This document shows positions 25,301 through 34,910 of a stretch of DNA of 64,000 bases, one piece after another; the stretch's first letter is position 1; each line of letters begins with the position of its first letter. The position numbers and the translations under genes were made by a program. The DNA is taken from the NCBI RefSeq assembly GCF_001949145.1, contig NW_019091362.1, positions 5,773,904 to 5,837,903 on the forward strand, read 5' to 3'. The notes beneath the pieces are model-generated. The model did not search any database. It was given only the letters and a program-made list of their open reading frames with translations, and was not told where the DNA came from. Source of the DNA: Acanthaster planci (Eukaryota; Echinodermata; Asteroidea; Valvatida; Acanthasteridae).

Positions 25301-26926
25301 CTTAGCTTTGAAATGCAGCCACCACAGCGCTGGGCAAAATTGCACGGCTCACAGCCAGCAAAGAATCTTCACAATTTACAGAAGGCACATTTACGGGGTA
25401 GCAACTCAGATCACACCACTTTAAGGAATTTGCCCTTAATGGGATCAAGAGAGGGCACAGTTTTCTTAGCAGTTCCTCCTTTGATGGGAACTGCTCTTCA
25501 TTGGCTAACGAATGATTATGAAATGCATGCATTGCAGTCACGTAGCTACCAAGAAGATGGTGCTTGATGGAACACTCTACAATATGGCTTTTCAATGCTA
25601 AAGGGGTGCTTCTACTCAAGGCGGATACTGAAATAAACTTTGTTACACTTTGCTTAAGTTCAACACTTGCTGCTTGAAAGAAGACGAACATTTATTATTC
25701 TGATTTGATTGCGACCGTTATAAAAGGATCCTAATGGAATCAATCAATGAGTTTGGTTTGTACTGTACTCTCAGGCTGAGGAAGAGGCTATTGCCCGCTT
25801 GGTGAAGGAACGAGAAGAGGCAGAGCGAAGGATGAGGATCGCCAGAGAGGAGGCGGAGAGGCAGAGGCAAGAGGAGGAGCGACTGAGGCTGGAAGAGGAG
25901 AAGAGGAAGGCGGATGAAGAGGAGCGACAGAAGCGGCAGGAAGCGGAAGCCGAGAGGAAAAGACAGGAGGAGCTGGAGAGGATTAAAAAGGTAAATGTCT
26001 GTATTTCACTGATCTTTCCTGACGAGGGAAGACATACTTCTCCATAGAAATAGTTGAAATATGCAGTTTGTGCACTGAGAAATAAGCACTACTGTTTGAT
26101 GTGCAAGTACCATTTTTTTTTTTGAGTTTGTGTTCATATCTCAATACTTTAACCACTTCATGCCAGGGCATTTTTCAATGTTTAATATTTTAATTAAGAG
26201 CACGTTTGCATAAACACACATTCACAGACCCAGCTCAAAATTCTGTTTTTATCCAAAAGTTTGTGTCTTTTTTTTTTTCAGCTTCAGACATGTCAGAATG
26301 AGATTCCACACATTTGAGATGACAGAATCAATTTGTTGAACATACTCTAAATTTCACAGTTCAAATGCACTGGCTGTTCCCACTCCACTTCTGGTCCATG
26401 GACAATAAAAGTTGTTGCCAGTGCTTGGATAAGCAAAGAGAAGTGCAGCATTTATCCCTGCACAGGAACTTTTTGTGCTGAGCACTGCAACCCCCAGGCT
26501 TAAACATGAAAACATGTTCCTAGCCTGCCTACCTAAAATATTGAAACTCTAGTACATGTACACCATTTGATTGATGTCAGGTCCCGAATATCCATTCCAA
26601 AAAATAGCAAACAGAAATTTTGGTTTTCTATTGTTCACACTCAGATTCAGAAACTTGAAGAGGAAGCTCGAGAGCGAGTCCAGAGAGAGCTGGCCCGTCG
26701 GCGCGCCTGGGCCCTCAGGCGCCGTGAACTCAACCAGGCCCAGCGAGACCACCTGAACTCCATGAGGCAGACCCAGGGTATGACCCGCCCCTGGGTCTTC
26801 TCCTACTATGTCCACTGGCCCAAGGAGAACTACGAGAGGAGGATGTTTGTGGCCAAGAAGAAGTCATTCCGGCCCAGGCCCAAACCAAAGCCCAAGCCAG
26901 ATGCAGAGGGTCAAGGGAAGCCCTGA
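10257..26926 (+). CDS. KIAA2012-like coiled-coil protein, about 1,320 residues, 16-17 coding exons
   Basis: Supported exons are 12968-13626 (or from 12964), 14681-14835, 15311-15547, 16225-16724, 17339-17442, 18206-18686, 18826-19107, 20195-20328, 21212-21349, 21478-21538, 22029-22195, 22796-22891, 23694-23882, 24714-24914, 25775-25990 and 26645-26926; every junction keeps frame through to the TGA. With the tentative exon 10257-10320 the product is 1,321 residues. Near the N-terminus LPKTYMTRKGALMLFT matches the LPKTFSTRKGALILYS block of human KIAA2012. The middle, about 700 residues, is rich in Ser, Pro, Gln and Arg and looks disordered. The last 350 residues are a highly charged coiled coil (runs such as REREEEEEKRRLEEEEERI), ending in a distinctive QGMTRPWVFSYYVHWPKENY and a Lys-Pro-Arg tail. 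The family has no established biochemical role; in mammals it is associated with ciliated tissue (from memory). The exon at 23694 has a poor pyrimidine tract. The gene is certain; the family name is fairly secure. Confidence 0.8.
10588..10845 (+). repeat. tRNA-derived SINE (family 2, sense copy)
   Basis: A box A-like TTAGCGTAGCGG and a box B-like GGTTTGAGTCCC are followed by a unique body (CTCTGGGTACTCCAGTTTCC, CTCCTGCCTCTAAAACTGGACC) and a tail containing GGCGCAAATAGCCCGAG. A reverse copy of the body occurs at 45985-46165, which shows this is a dispersed family. It lies in the first intron of the KIAA2012-like gene. Confidence 0.75.
10958..11740. mobile_element. Foldback element with about 225-bp inverted arms
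   Basis: The left arm (about 10958-11185) contains TACTCCTC, GGCATAACTAAA, ATCCGCTTGATTTTATGA, AAAAAATCCACTAGGT, GCTAATTGTAGAAAACT and ATGTTGCCTTTTTTGC. All of these recur in reverse complement and in the same order at about 11500-11740. The arms are imperfect, clearly diverged by point changes. The internal 300 bases hold no transposase. It is a non-autonomous DNA transposon inside the first intron of the KIAA2012-like gene; termini and target duplication are not defined. Confidence 0.75.
11731..12180. repeat. Second inverted-repeat unit abutting the foldback element
   Basis: CAATCTTTGAAAGTGTGCAA just after the foldback element is matched by the reverse complement near 12131-12176 (TTGTGCAAATTTAAAACTTG and CCCACTTTCAAAGATTG). 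It may be a separate short element or an older outer arm of the neighbouring element. The interior is AT-rich and noncoding. Confidence 0.55.
17461..17774 (+). repeat. tRNA-derived SINE (family 3) with ATT tail
   Basis: The head has box A-like TGGTCTAGTGG and box B-like GGTTCGAATCC at tRNA spacing. A body of about 200 bases follows (GTGATCCTGGGCAAGTCACC, CTATACTCC-like segments) and the end is an (ATT)n tail, typical of a SINE. It begins 19 bases after the donor of the exon at 17339-17442, so insertion very close to the splice site was tolerated. Confidence 0.8.
19395..19672 (+). repeat. Three-copy tandem repeat, unit about 93 bp
   Basis: Three nearly identical units start at 19395, 19487 and 19580, each beginning GTTACCACTGCAATAATG (GTAACCGCTG in the third) and ending AACTGAGAGAACCATTGTTT. 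Copies differ by a few substitutions and one indel. The array is in the intron 19108-20194 and is noncoding. Confidence 0.95.
20700..20775 (+). repeat. G/C-run patch in an intron
   Basis: Runs of nine G, four G, five C, seven G and five C occur within about 70 bases in the intron 20329-21211. Such runs could form a G-quadruplex on either strand. Similar isolated runs of 7-11 G or C recur near 30588, 38632, 42735, 47101, 47250 and 55256. I see no coding signal. Confidence 0.5.
21805..21886. repeat. Two adjacent palindromes in an intron
   Basis: Positions 21805-21859 form a 55-bp palindrome with 27-bp arms around a single central base (21832). Two bases later, 21862-21872 pairs exactly with 21876-21886 (CAATTTCACAC and its complement, 3-base loop). 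Both lie in the intron 21539-22028 of the KIAA2012-like gene. They may be a tiny foldback element or a recent inverted duplication. Confidence 0.9.
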
Positions 26927-27780
26927 TCGTAGTGACTGAGGCCTGGTCATGGACTCAGGCAGTAGTTATATGCTCTTTTTGGAAGGAGCTGATGCTTAGC
27001 TCACAAGGTCAGAGTCTAAGACAGAGGGGGAAGATTATGGGTTGGTAGGTTATGTTTTGACTCGAAATGCCGCTACTTTCCACCAACTAATGGAAAGAAA
27101 GTGCATGTGAAAGATTCTTTAGCTTAGAGCGTAGCCCAACAGCCATTATAGACAGAAAATAGGTATGGGGAAACTGAGTGACCACAGTTGCACAATGAAA
27201 GAGGTGCCTCCTCCTCAGAATTTGGGTGGGGAACAAAGTACGAAGTCAAATGAGTGCCCCTGAAGATAATAAAATGCCCCCATTAGACCTTCGATATGTC
27301 TCTGCAGTCCTATGACCAGAACATCCAGGAATATGGAACAAGACTTTAAGATGTGTGTTTTCATTCACAGACACTTCCTTGTCTTCCCAGTATAGAAAGT
27401 GTTTTTGAGTGCATTGGACAACAATTGTTTTGTAAGTTGACAGATTGCCTCATTTAATTACACATTTCGTCTCTCATCTCATGGCAGTATTTTTTACACT
27501 GTACAAATGTGAACCACTCATTTTTACTTGTTTACTACCATCTGAAATGTTAGGAAACTGACCGTTTCATCATTGTCTTTTTCATTAAGAATGAGCCTAC
27601 CTGGTGTATGACCTTCATTAAAGATGACCATAAATAAATGATATCAGGAACGACAATACACCAACTTGATGTGGGGATTTATACGGGTATTGTGTAAAGC
27701 CGGATGGGATGGCCCACGTGAAATGAGAGGGAAAAGGGAGATATTGTTTCAATAAAAGGAGGTGAGTGTAACTAAAGGAT
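26927..27780 (+). other. Presumed 3' UTR of the KIAA2012-like gene
   Basis: After the TGA at 26924-26926 no coding frame continues. Two AATAAA hexamers, at 27633-27638 and 27751-27756, are candidate polyadenylation signals, implying a 3' UTR of roughly 700-850 bases. Confidence 0.55.
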
Positions 27781-29574
27781 AATTGCAACTTTTTGTTGCG
27801 GTTTCATAAGCTGAAATTTGAAATGCACTTTTAAGGTTCCGTGAATTTTTCAGACAGGTGTGCAAATCCATCTGATGAACAGAGGAAACAAACGAATTTA
27901 TGAACAAAGTGCAAGATCAACATCGATTTGTGATCCCTAAAGAGTGAACATTGTTTAGTTTCCGTATACGTGGTGTGATTTTTCAGCTTTCAGTTTCATA
28001 TTTTCTCATCTTTTCTGTTATTTTTGTGGATTATATAATTCAGGTTGTCACATCTTTGTCAGGTGTGAAAAGGTGTAACCATGCAGAGAGTTAAAGGAGA
28101 AAAAACGCTTTAGAATATTTGGTAGAGACCATAACTTACCACTCTCTCACCTATATATAGTTCATATTTTGATGAGCTAACCTAGGACTGTTTGCAAAAT
28201 GGAAATGAAATAGATGAATACGAAAAACCCCCAGCACTCAAGAATCAGCAATCTGTAGCTTCACTGCACATTTTAAATTAATTCTTATCTTGCCACGTCT
28301 TGGATTTTGTATCTGAATAATTACAAGTGTGATTTTTTCTAACGTAACATTGGGAAGTAATTTGTAAAGAATTTTATAGTACTTCAGACAGCACAACATT
28401 TAGTTTTTTACTGACATTATGTAGAAAGTGCCGCTGGGAGCATAATCTATTTTTAACTCAGNAAAGTCTTTCCATTAACGATAATTTGAAATATTCCACA
28501 ATCATTGTTTGTTGAATTTGAAATATTGATCCTTTAGGGCTAATCCAAATATGCTTTCTCTGCATTTTTAGATTCTGAAAGCCAGTGACGTTATGGGGAA
28601 CTTTGTAGTTTTTCATTCTTTCATTTTTCATGTTTTGAGGGAAGCTAAACAAGTTAGCTTATGGTGATACACATGAAGAAAATAAACTGTATCAGAGTGA
28701 TTAAAAAAAGAACACATCGCGCACACGTCTTCACATGTGGTTCATATCGGTCCTCATAAATAATTAACCCTTGCCACGGGATATACAGCCTAACAAATTG
28801 AGTCGGTAGTTGCTAGAGCCACTTTAGGAATGGATCGGTATCTTGCATAGAGAACTAAGTCTTGGCTGATCGACACCTTGAAATCGTGGAAATTCCTGTT
28901 TTATTAAAAGTGCTTGAGAATGGGAAAGATAAAATATAACAAGTAAAATTAACCATAGGCCGAGGCTGTTTTGGCGTTTTCCTGAAAGCACCAGTAAAAA
29001 CTGACAGTAGGAACTCTATAGGCCTACAGAACCAAGAAAAAATGAGCCCTTTAATTAACTTACAGGTACCTTTGTCTCTTGTTCAACAATCGCTTGAAAG
29101 TCAACAAAGCAGTTATGAAGTTTCTGTTGGGTTACACTTTTGCTATCAAGGGGGTTCGAGCATTGTGTCAATAATACAATATCCTAAAAGAAGGTTCAAT
29201 TGGATAAATAACGCGAATGACAGAGGTCTTCTAAAGTACTGATGTGTTGAAGGGACAATAGGGTGTGTACATGTATATGAAAGGGAAAACAACCGTATCT
29301 TGTACCAAGGAGAGGCTGCACCTGCATTGGTGAAAGATTTTTTTAGTTATTTCACAAAGAATCCATTCTTGAGTTTTATTTCAGAGGTGTAGTTCAAACA
29401 GAGTGAAGTCTGTACACTGACGGGTACGTCAACAGGCACATAGCCGTCTTAAATAACGGTTAGGCCTATTTTTTTAAGGGAGGCGCTTTTCATTTGTTGC
29501 CATCTATTTACGTTTGTTACTGTTTTTGTAAACTGGACAGAAATGATAAGTGACGTATGGCCCACTTTTACGGT
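27781..29574. other. AT-rich intergenic stretch, no gene seen
   Basis: This interval has no frame with splice context or recognisable protein. It contains one ambiguous base (N) at 28462. A reverse-strand AATAAA at 29380-29375 would suit the 3' end of the candidate peptide gene just above it. Confidence 0.5.
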
Positions 29575-30807
29575 TTAGATCACATCTAGCTGGGGGCTGC
29601 CGTCACTGATTTTGTGCTCGCAACGACTTTCTAATTCACACTCTCCTTTACAGTGATTCCACTTGTGACAAGTTCGCTCTACTTATTCGAACAATGACGT
29701 TTCACCAGGGTGCACTCGTTTGAGACTGCATTGAAGAACAATGTAGTTACTTTATGAAAAAAAAACTAGATCGTTACACAGTTTGAAAAACAAGTATTAT
29801 TTTCAAAATCCATTTTAAGTAGCTCGGACGTGGCTGTTTAAATACATTGTAATTACGATTAGTAATTGCGATCGTAATTAAGGTTGGCAGATAAACTTTT
29901 CCTTCCATTTTCTCTCTGTGTGTGTGCAATTTTTATGGTGTGAGACAAGGGAAGCTTATGCCTATAATATACCCGTTTTATCTAGTGCGTCAAATGGGGT
30001 CTACAAGACCGAAAACATTGAAGATGGTAAAATTCGCTCACAAGAGTAAAGTATGAGCCATTGGGCTCATAATTATGCCAATTGAGGCCATGTTACATTT
30101 AACATAAGCTTAGAGAGAAAAATAGTGTACATTTTTTCCATAGCTTATGTTACAATAATAACAATTAATTTATAATAACAATTAACGCGCAGCTTTGACT
30201 GTTCTGTAACAAAGATTCTCCATGATGTAGGGGACCTTTTACGGAAAATCTGTTGCAAAGACCAACTTTAAAAATATGTAAGAGATTAGGAGAGAAAATA
30301 CTACTTTAATTAATGTTAGAATTGATTAATTGTTGCATAAAACGTGCCAAATGTTGAAACATCATGTTCTTGTTCGTGCACCCAAGTATCATTTTTAGAG
30401 GGCGCTATCACCAAACGAATTGTCATCGCAGGATATCACTTCCTGTGAAAATGATCCCTGTTGTGACAGCGCCCTGTACATGTACAATGTACATACATGA
30501 GTGTACAGTACAATACTTGTGGCGGTTCGTGTCGTTGAACAACTGGAAGGTCTTGGAACCAAGACTAGGGAGATAATGGAGAAGATGGGGGGGGTCCGCG
30601 CCGGCTCTTCTAGGGTTCAAGGGGACCCTGGCAAGATAACATGCCAAAAGGCTATCGATAATAAGGCCCGTTGCGATAAACAATGTGACGAAACGTCAGC
30701 TTCTAGGCCTAGATTTTCACAACTAAACAAGTGGTAGAGCACTCTAACTCACCTGCGAAAGCAAGTGATGCTACTCCGGAGAGAAGAACCAGAAACTTCA
30801 TCCTCAT
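29575..30807 (-). CDS. Candidate secreted Cys-rich small protein, 2 exons
   Basis: I do not recognise a family. The reverse-strand exon 30807-30753 encodes MRMKFLVLLSGVASLAFA, a textbook signal peptide, and ends in phase 1 at a strong GTGAGT donor, the usual place for a signal-peptide exon to end. A reverse-strand exon 29678-29575 begins in the matching phase and encodes ERTCHKWNHCKGECELESRC (spacing C-x5-C-x3-C-x5-C) and 15 further residues to TAA. Spliced, the precursor has 52 residues. A reverse AATAAA at 29380-29375 follows. The signal exon is convincing. The second exon is weaker: the acceptor (AAGTAG) lacks a good pyrimidine tract, and an extra exon between the two is possible. ATG 30801 is an alternative start. 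No role is assigned. Confidence 0.35.
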
Positions 30808-31386
30808 CGGAAATATTGCTCTCGATTCGCTCTAAAGTTGCAAATCTTTCCGTATGGTTTGTCGTCTCCAACGTCCGTTTGAGTGTGCTTTGAACCTATT
30901 CTGTCTCGCGCAACAGTCAACAGACCATTTTTATTTCTAATTTAATTTTTATGTGTTTTGGAGAGGAAAAGGGTTGCATAATAGCTGTGTGCTTACCATT
31001 AAAATCACCGATATGATTTTCATGGATATCATGGGGGAAGGGAGAATTGAAAATAAAAAGGGTAAAAACGAAAAATATGAATAAAAAAAAGCGACGAAAG
31101 GGAAAAAACCTTCCAAATGCCCCCATTGTTAATGGTTCATCAGTTTGTTACCGATGAGGGGTTTGCTTCCCCCATTAAAATCTCCACAGAAAAAGTGGTT
31201 TATCCCCCTCCGTGAAAGAAATTCTGGCGACTCCCGTGATGACGGTCTTTTGGTACCGATGACCGTAGAAATGCGGTTTTGTAAATAGGCCTTTGATGAT
31301 GTACCCATGCACAGTCCACTGAGTATTGTAGGAAAGCACAGATATGTAAATAGTGTGATGTCATCATTAGCCCATTGTATTTACAA

Positions 31387-31680
31387 GGATTAATATCCGA
31401 TATCATAGAATCTCTGAGAAATTCGGAAGATCATGGACTCGAGTCAAGGCCGCCTGAGTACGAGGCGTGCGTTCTTGGAGAGGACACAGTGTCAATGTTG
31501 AACCCTTCTACCCTAGGAGCAAACGGCTATATGAAGGGAGTGCTGTATGATAAGCCATCTGAGTTTCAAGCGGCTGTATCGACCTGGGACAAGGTTACGG
31601 AATGTCATTACTTCTCTAAACTGGACAGTTTGGTCGTTATGTCAGTGATGACTCCGGGTAAAGATACCTCAGACACATAA
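31387..31680 (+). CDS. Orphan coding-like terminal exon, unknown protein
   Basis: A 97-codon open stretch after a possible acceptor (TTTACAAG) ends in TAA at 31678-31680 and has balanced, coding-like composition. It contains RPPEYEACVLGEDTVSMLNP, including a PPEY (PPxY-type, WW-domain binding) motif, then SEFQAAVSTWDKVTECHYFS. No ATG opens the frame, so it would be the last exon of a forward-strand gene, perhaps a cytoplasmic tail. AATAAA signals follow at 31895 and 31905. No partner exons were found upstream. The acceptor is pyrimidine-poor. It could be a decayed exon or chance; I do not recognise the family. Confidence 0.35.
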   Translation, partial: GLISDIIESLRNSEDHGLESRPPEYEACVLGEDTVSMLNPSTLGANGYMKGVLYDKPSEFQAAVSTWDKVTECHYFSKLDSLVVMSVMTPGKDTSDT

Positions 31681-32023
31681 TAACTTGAAACCAGATTGTG
31701 AAATTTGAGCTTGTGCATTTTACCATTCCAGATTATGTATACTATTTACAATGAAGTTGAAGTAAGAAGAATCGGTACAATGCGCCCTTAAATTTGAAGT
31801 GATAAATTGTCCTGTATTACTACAGGTACTTTACTCTTCTGCGAGATTTGCGAGAGGACTACTTAATTAGGGTAATTAATACCTCTATTACTTTAATAAA
31901 ACTCAATAAACCCACGAGTTTCCACTCCGTAACGTGCGTTCGGCCGGTTAATTAATTCTGTGACGTTCCAGCCAAGTTACAGAGTCTGGCGTAGTCTCCT
32001 CTGAGGACAGCTTGACTTAAGGT

Positions 32024-32258
32024 CAATGCAGTTTAACCGAATAAGAAACACTGTGACAACCTCAATTACCCGGAACTATATTACGTACACGCAGGAGTGG
32101 AAGTGAATTCTCAAATCCTAAAGGTTACGGCCATCTATACAAATAGATTCAGTATAATCATGTTCAAGTTTCATGTCTAATATAAGTAATGTCGGAAATT
32201 ACTCTCCATTTCACAACTGCGTAACTCACAATTTTTCTTATTCGGTTAAACTGCATTG
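32024..32258. repeat. 235-bp segment bounded by perfect 25-bp inverted repeats
   Basis: CAATGCAGTTTAACCGAATA plus AGAAA at 32024-32048 is exactly inverted at 32234-32258. The interior is noncoding. The size and perfect ends suggest a recently active MITE. No obvious target-site duplication is seen at the flanks. Confidence 0.75.
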
Positions 32259-32448
32259 CGTTTGAAACAACATACCTTAATTACGTTCGCAACTGTCATA
32301 CATCAAGAGAATCTCATAGGCCTACTGATCTGCAAATCATGCTCATGTATGGTCATTCTGTATCCAATCATTAACACAGGGCAATTTCGATTCAAGCAAA
32401 CTCTTCATTTCATTAGCAATCTCTTAGAAGACAAAATATTCAACTTAC

Positions 32449-32650
32449 GGTTATTTCAGGTAACATTATTCAACGATGTCTTGGCTGAGTGTTGCAAGAA
32501 TTCTAGGACCGGGTTCTGAAGGATCGTACTAGCTCTGAAATAGCTAGATCTGACGATCTGATCGTACAGGGACTGGATTTTCTCCGGCCAATCGTCATCT
32601 GCTGCTTCAGAGATCTCAGGAAAGTTCGTACCGGTCACTTGCAAAAATTC
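32449..32650 (-). other. Possible noncoding exon with a strong donor
   Basis: The reverse strand has a GTAAGT donor at 32448-32443. Upstream of it is a 60-codon open frame without ATG (residues include EISEAADDDWPEKIQSLYDQ) that stops before the donor. It could be a 5' leader exon of a reverse-strand gene such as the candidate peptide gene at 29.6-30.8 kb, or an eroded coding exon. Evidence is thin. Confidence 0.2.
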
Positions 32651-34743
32651 TCAGCTCACACACTCGATGTTACCGCCTTGAAGATCGAAAACGTTCTCTC
32701 ACACATACAGACACTCTTTTCAAGATCAAAATCTACTCTACCCAAAACTCATGAATATAAACAAAGTGAATCAGGAACGAAAACGCCGGTTGTAAATACA
32801 AACAAAACGCACATTTAGTTTAACAATAACCATTGCCAGGTGGGACTGACGTAAGCCCGTGGCATCTACGGACCCACCACTTGATCGCGTCCTGAGCAAC
32901 CTATGGTGATCCGGGATTTTTACGCGGGCTGAAAAATCGTTCGGCGGGAAAAAAAATTCTAAAACTGTATTGGTCAAGCCGAATCATGACAGGACTGTTC
33001 TATTTACCATAGATGTTCCACTGCGAGAAAATGCACAATAAATCAAACGCAAAAAGCAACGTGAAGTATGACTCTGACACGGAACAGTTTTTATGGCAAG
33101 CAAAACGTAACAGAACAAAAGTTATTTGCAGTCCTCTCCTCAAAGTGTGTATACAAACGATGTCCCTGTCGAGATAAGGGCGTCTGTGAGGAAGTGACAG
33201 TCATGAACAAAAGTCCTTTTTGGACTGTAATTCGCCACTGCCTGCCGACTTTCACACAACATCGGAACAAGGGTACCGTTGTGCCATGGCACTGTGCAGT
33301 CGCGAAGCATTCTGGGAAAGCCACGCAGTGTGCCGTGACCTAGTGTCTGAGGTATAAAGCCATTTTATTTGCAAAATGTCCACGATTGATCTCATAATAA
33401 TTTGAGTCTCAGAAAAATGCTGCTCTTAATAAACTGCACTACCAGTGTTTAAAGCACAAAAATAAGCGTTTTCTCTTTTTAAAAGCCAATTTTGTCGAAA
33501 AGTGTTTGGCCACTGCCTTCAAGAATTCCGTCCTCGACAACCAACAGGAGTTTCAGAGTTTTATGAATTTCTTTTCTACATATAAGAGAAAATCACGATG
33601 ATGCACTGTACTCAAAAGACGTTCATTGGAGATGCTACGGTTGCACCGCCGGCCGGTCTATTGCGCCGGCCGGGGAAGTGTTTTGGGGCCTGTCCTGCCC
33701 CCTTTTCAGACTTGCACCATTTGAGTGGACACTCCCCGTAAGTTTACCTACGCAGACACGAAGCGCGCTAAAAACACTTCCTTGGAAAGTGTTGTAATTT
33801 GACAGTCAGTGAACCACCAGGGTCATAGTCCTTTTTTATCGCTCAATTCATCAACCTTTCCTTCCTTTTTGGGCGTGCATTGCTCAACTCGAAAACAGAT
33901 GGAGATCAGACACAACAGATCATACAAAATAAACAGGTACCATTTCCTTTTGTCGATAACTTTATGATCACAGAGTCATTAACCATCATGATAAACTGTT
34001 AATAGATTGGTTATGCTTTAACTATTTAAAAATACGATAAAATGAGTTGCTAGTTTCATTCGTATACTTTTTTTACAGTTTGATTACGATATACAGGTAC
34101 AGCCACAGAAGGAAGGGGAAGCTTTTCATAATTTTGCTAATTTCGGACGACATGTTACTCGCTGTATTGTGAGAAATGGACGCACCGTTGATGATTTTTG
34201 GTTTCTAGAAATGAGGTGTGCATACTTTGTAGACGTGTCTCCGAGAAGCGGTTGAAGAAGCGAGACTGTGGCTTCCATAAGAACATATGTCATTTCTTTA
34301 CTAATGTGGCCATTTCAAACGTATAAGCTTAATATCCAAATATAAACCACAATTTTTATGGGCGTATACGCAGCCTTGAAACATTCTTCTGAAACCAAGA
34401 AGTCTGATGGCGTGAACATAATTCGAGATGATCGGTACCAGTATGTCAAGAAAAATAGAAATTCTTGGATTCAGTGGAAAACCTAGAGAATTTTAACTCG
34501 TGTCTACTTCAGTGATGACTAGTCATTTTTTTCAAAGATTTCCCATTTTTCATGGACAATATGACAATTGTGTGAAATTGATAATCTGATCCCGGCCATA
34601 GGGCCTACGCACTCCCTTTGAAAATTCACCAAGCTTTGCTGTGCGGAGAAAGAAATAAAGCAATAACAAACAACTTGGGATTTCATGATTTCAAATTTCA
34701 AACTGAAGTTATGACGGCATCTTTGTCAATTTTTTTTACAATA
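32651..34743. other. Intergenic, no supported gene
   Basis: No frame here has splice signals and a recognisable product. The only notable structure is a short GC-rich inverted repeat around two GCCGGCCGG copies at 33644-33674. Confidence 0.45.
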
Positions 34744-34910
34744 ACGGCGTTTCACAATAGTGCACCTGCAAGAGTTTGCATCGCGTTGGCCCACCAGATA
34801 CGTGAAATCTGTTGACCCAATGCGCTTTGCCAAGGGTCGACAGATTTTGCGCGTTGTGATTGGCCAACGCGCCGCAAACTCTTGGAGGAGCACCATTGTA
34901 AATCTCCTGT
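34744..34910. mobile_element. Foldback MITE, copy 1
   Basis: The sequence folds on itself: TGCAAGAGTTTGCATCGCGT on the left is answered by GCGCCGCAAACTCTTGGAGG on the right, with a centre containing GGGTCGACAGATT. The same layout and consensus appear at 44637-44809, with several substitutions in the arms. It lies downstream of PDE1 in otherwise empty DNA. Confidence 0.8.

Noticed and set aside
28462-28462. Ambiguous base N
   Set aside because: It is a single unresolved base in noncoding AT-rich sequence, not a gap or a biological feature.
29642-29719. Forward-strand exon after a CTCCTTTACAG acceptor (DSTCDKFALLIRTMTFHQ)
   Set aside because: It overlaps the reverse-strand Cys-rich exon candidate, has no partner exons, and the acceptor alone is weak evidence.
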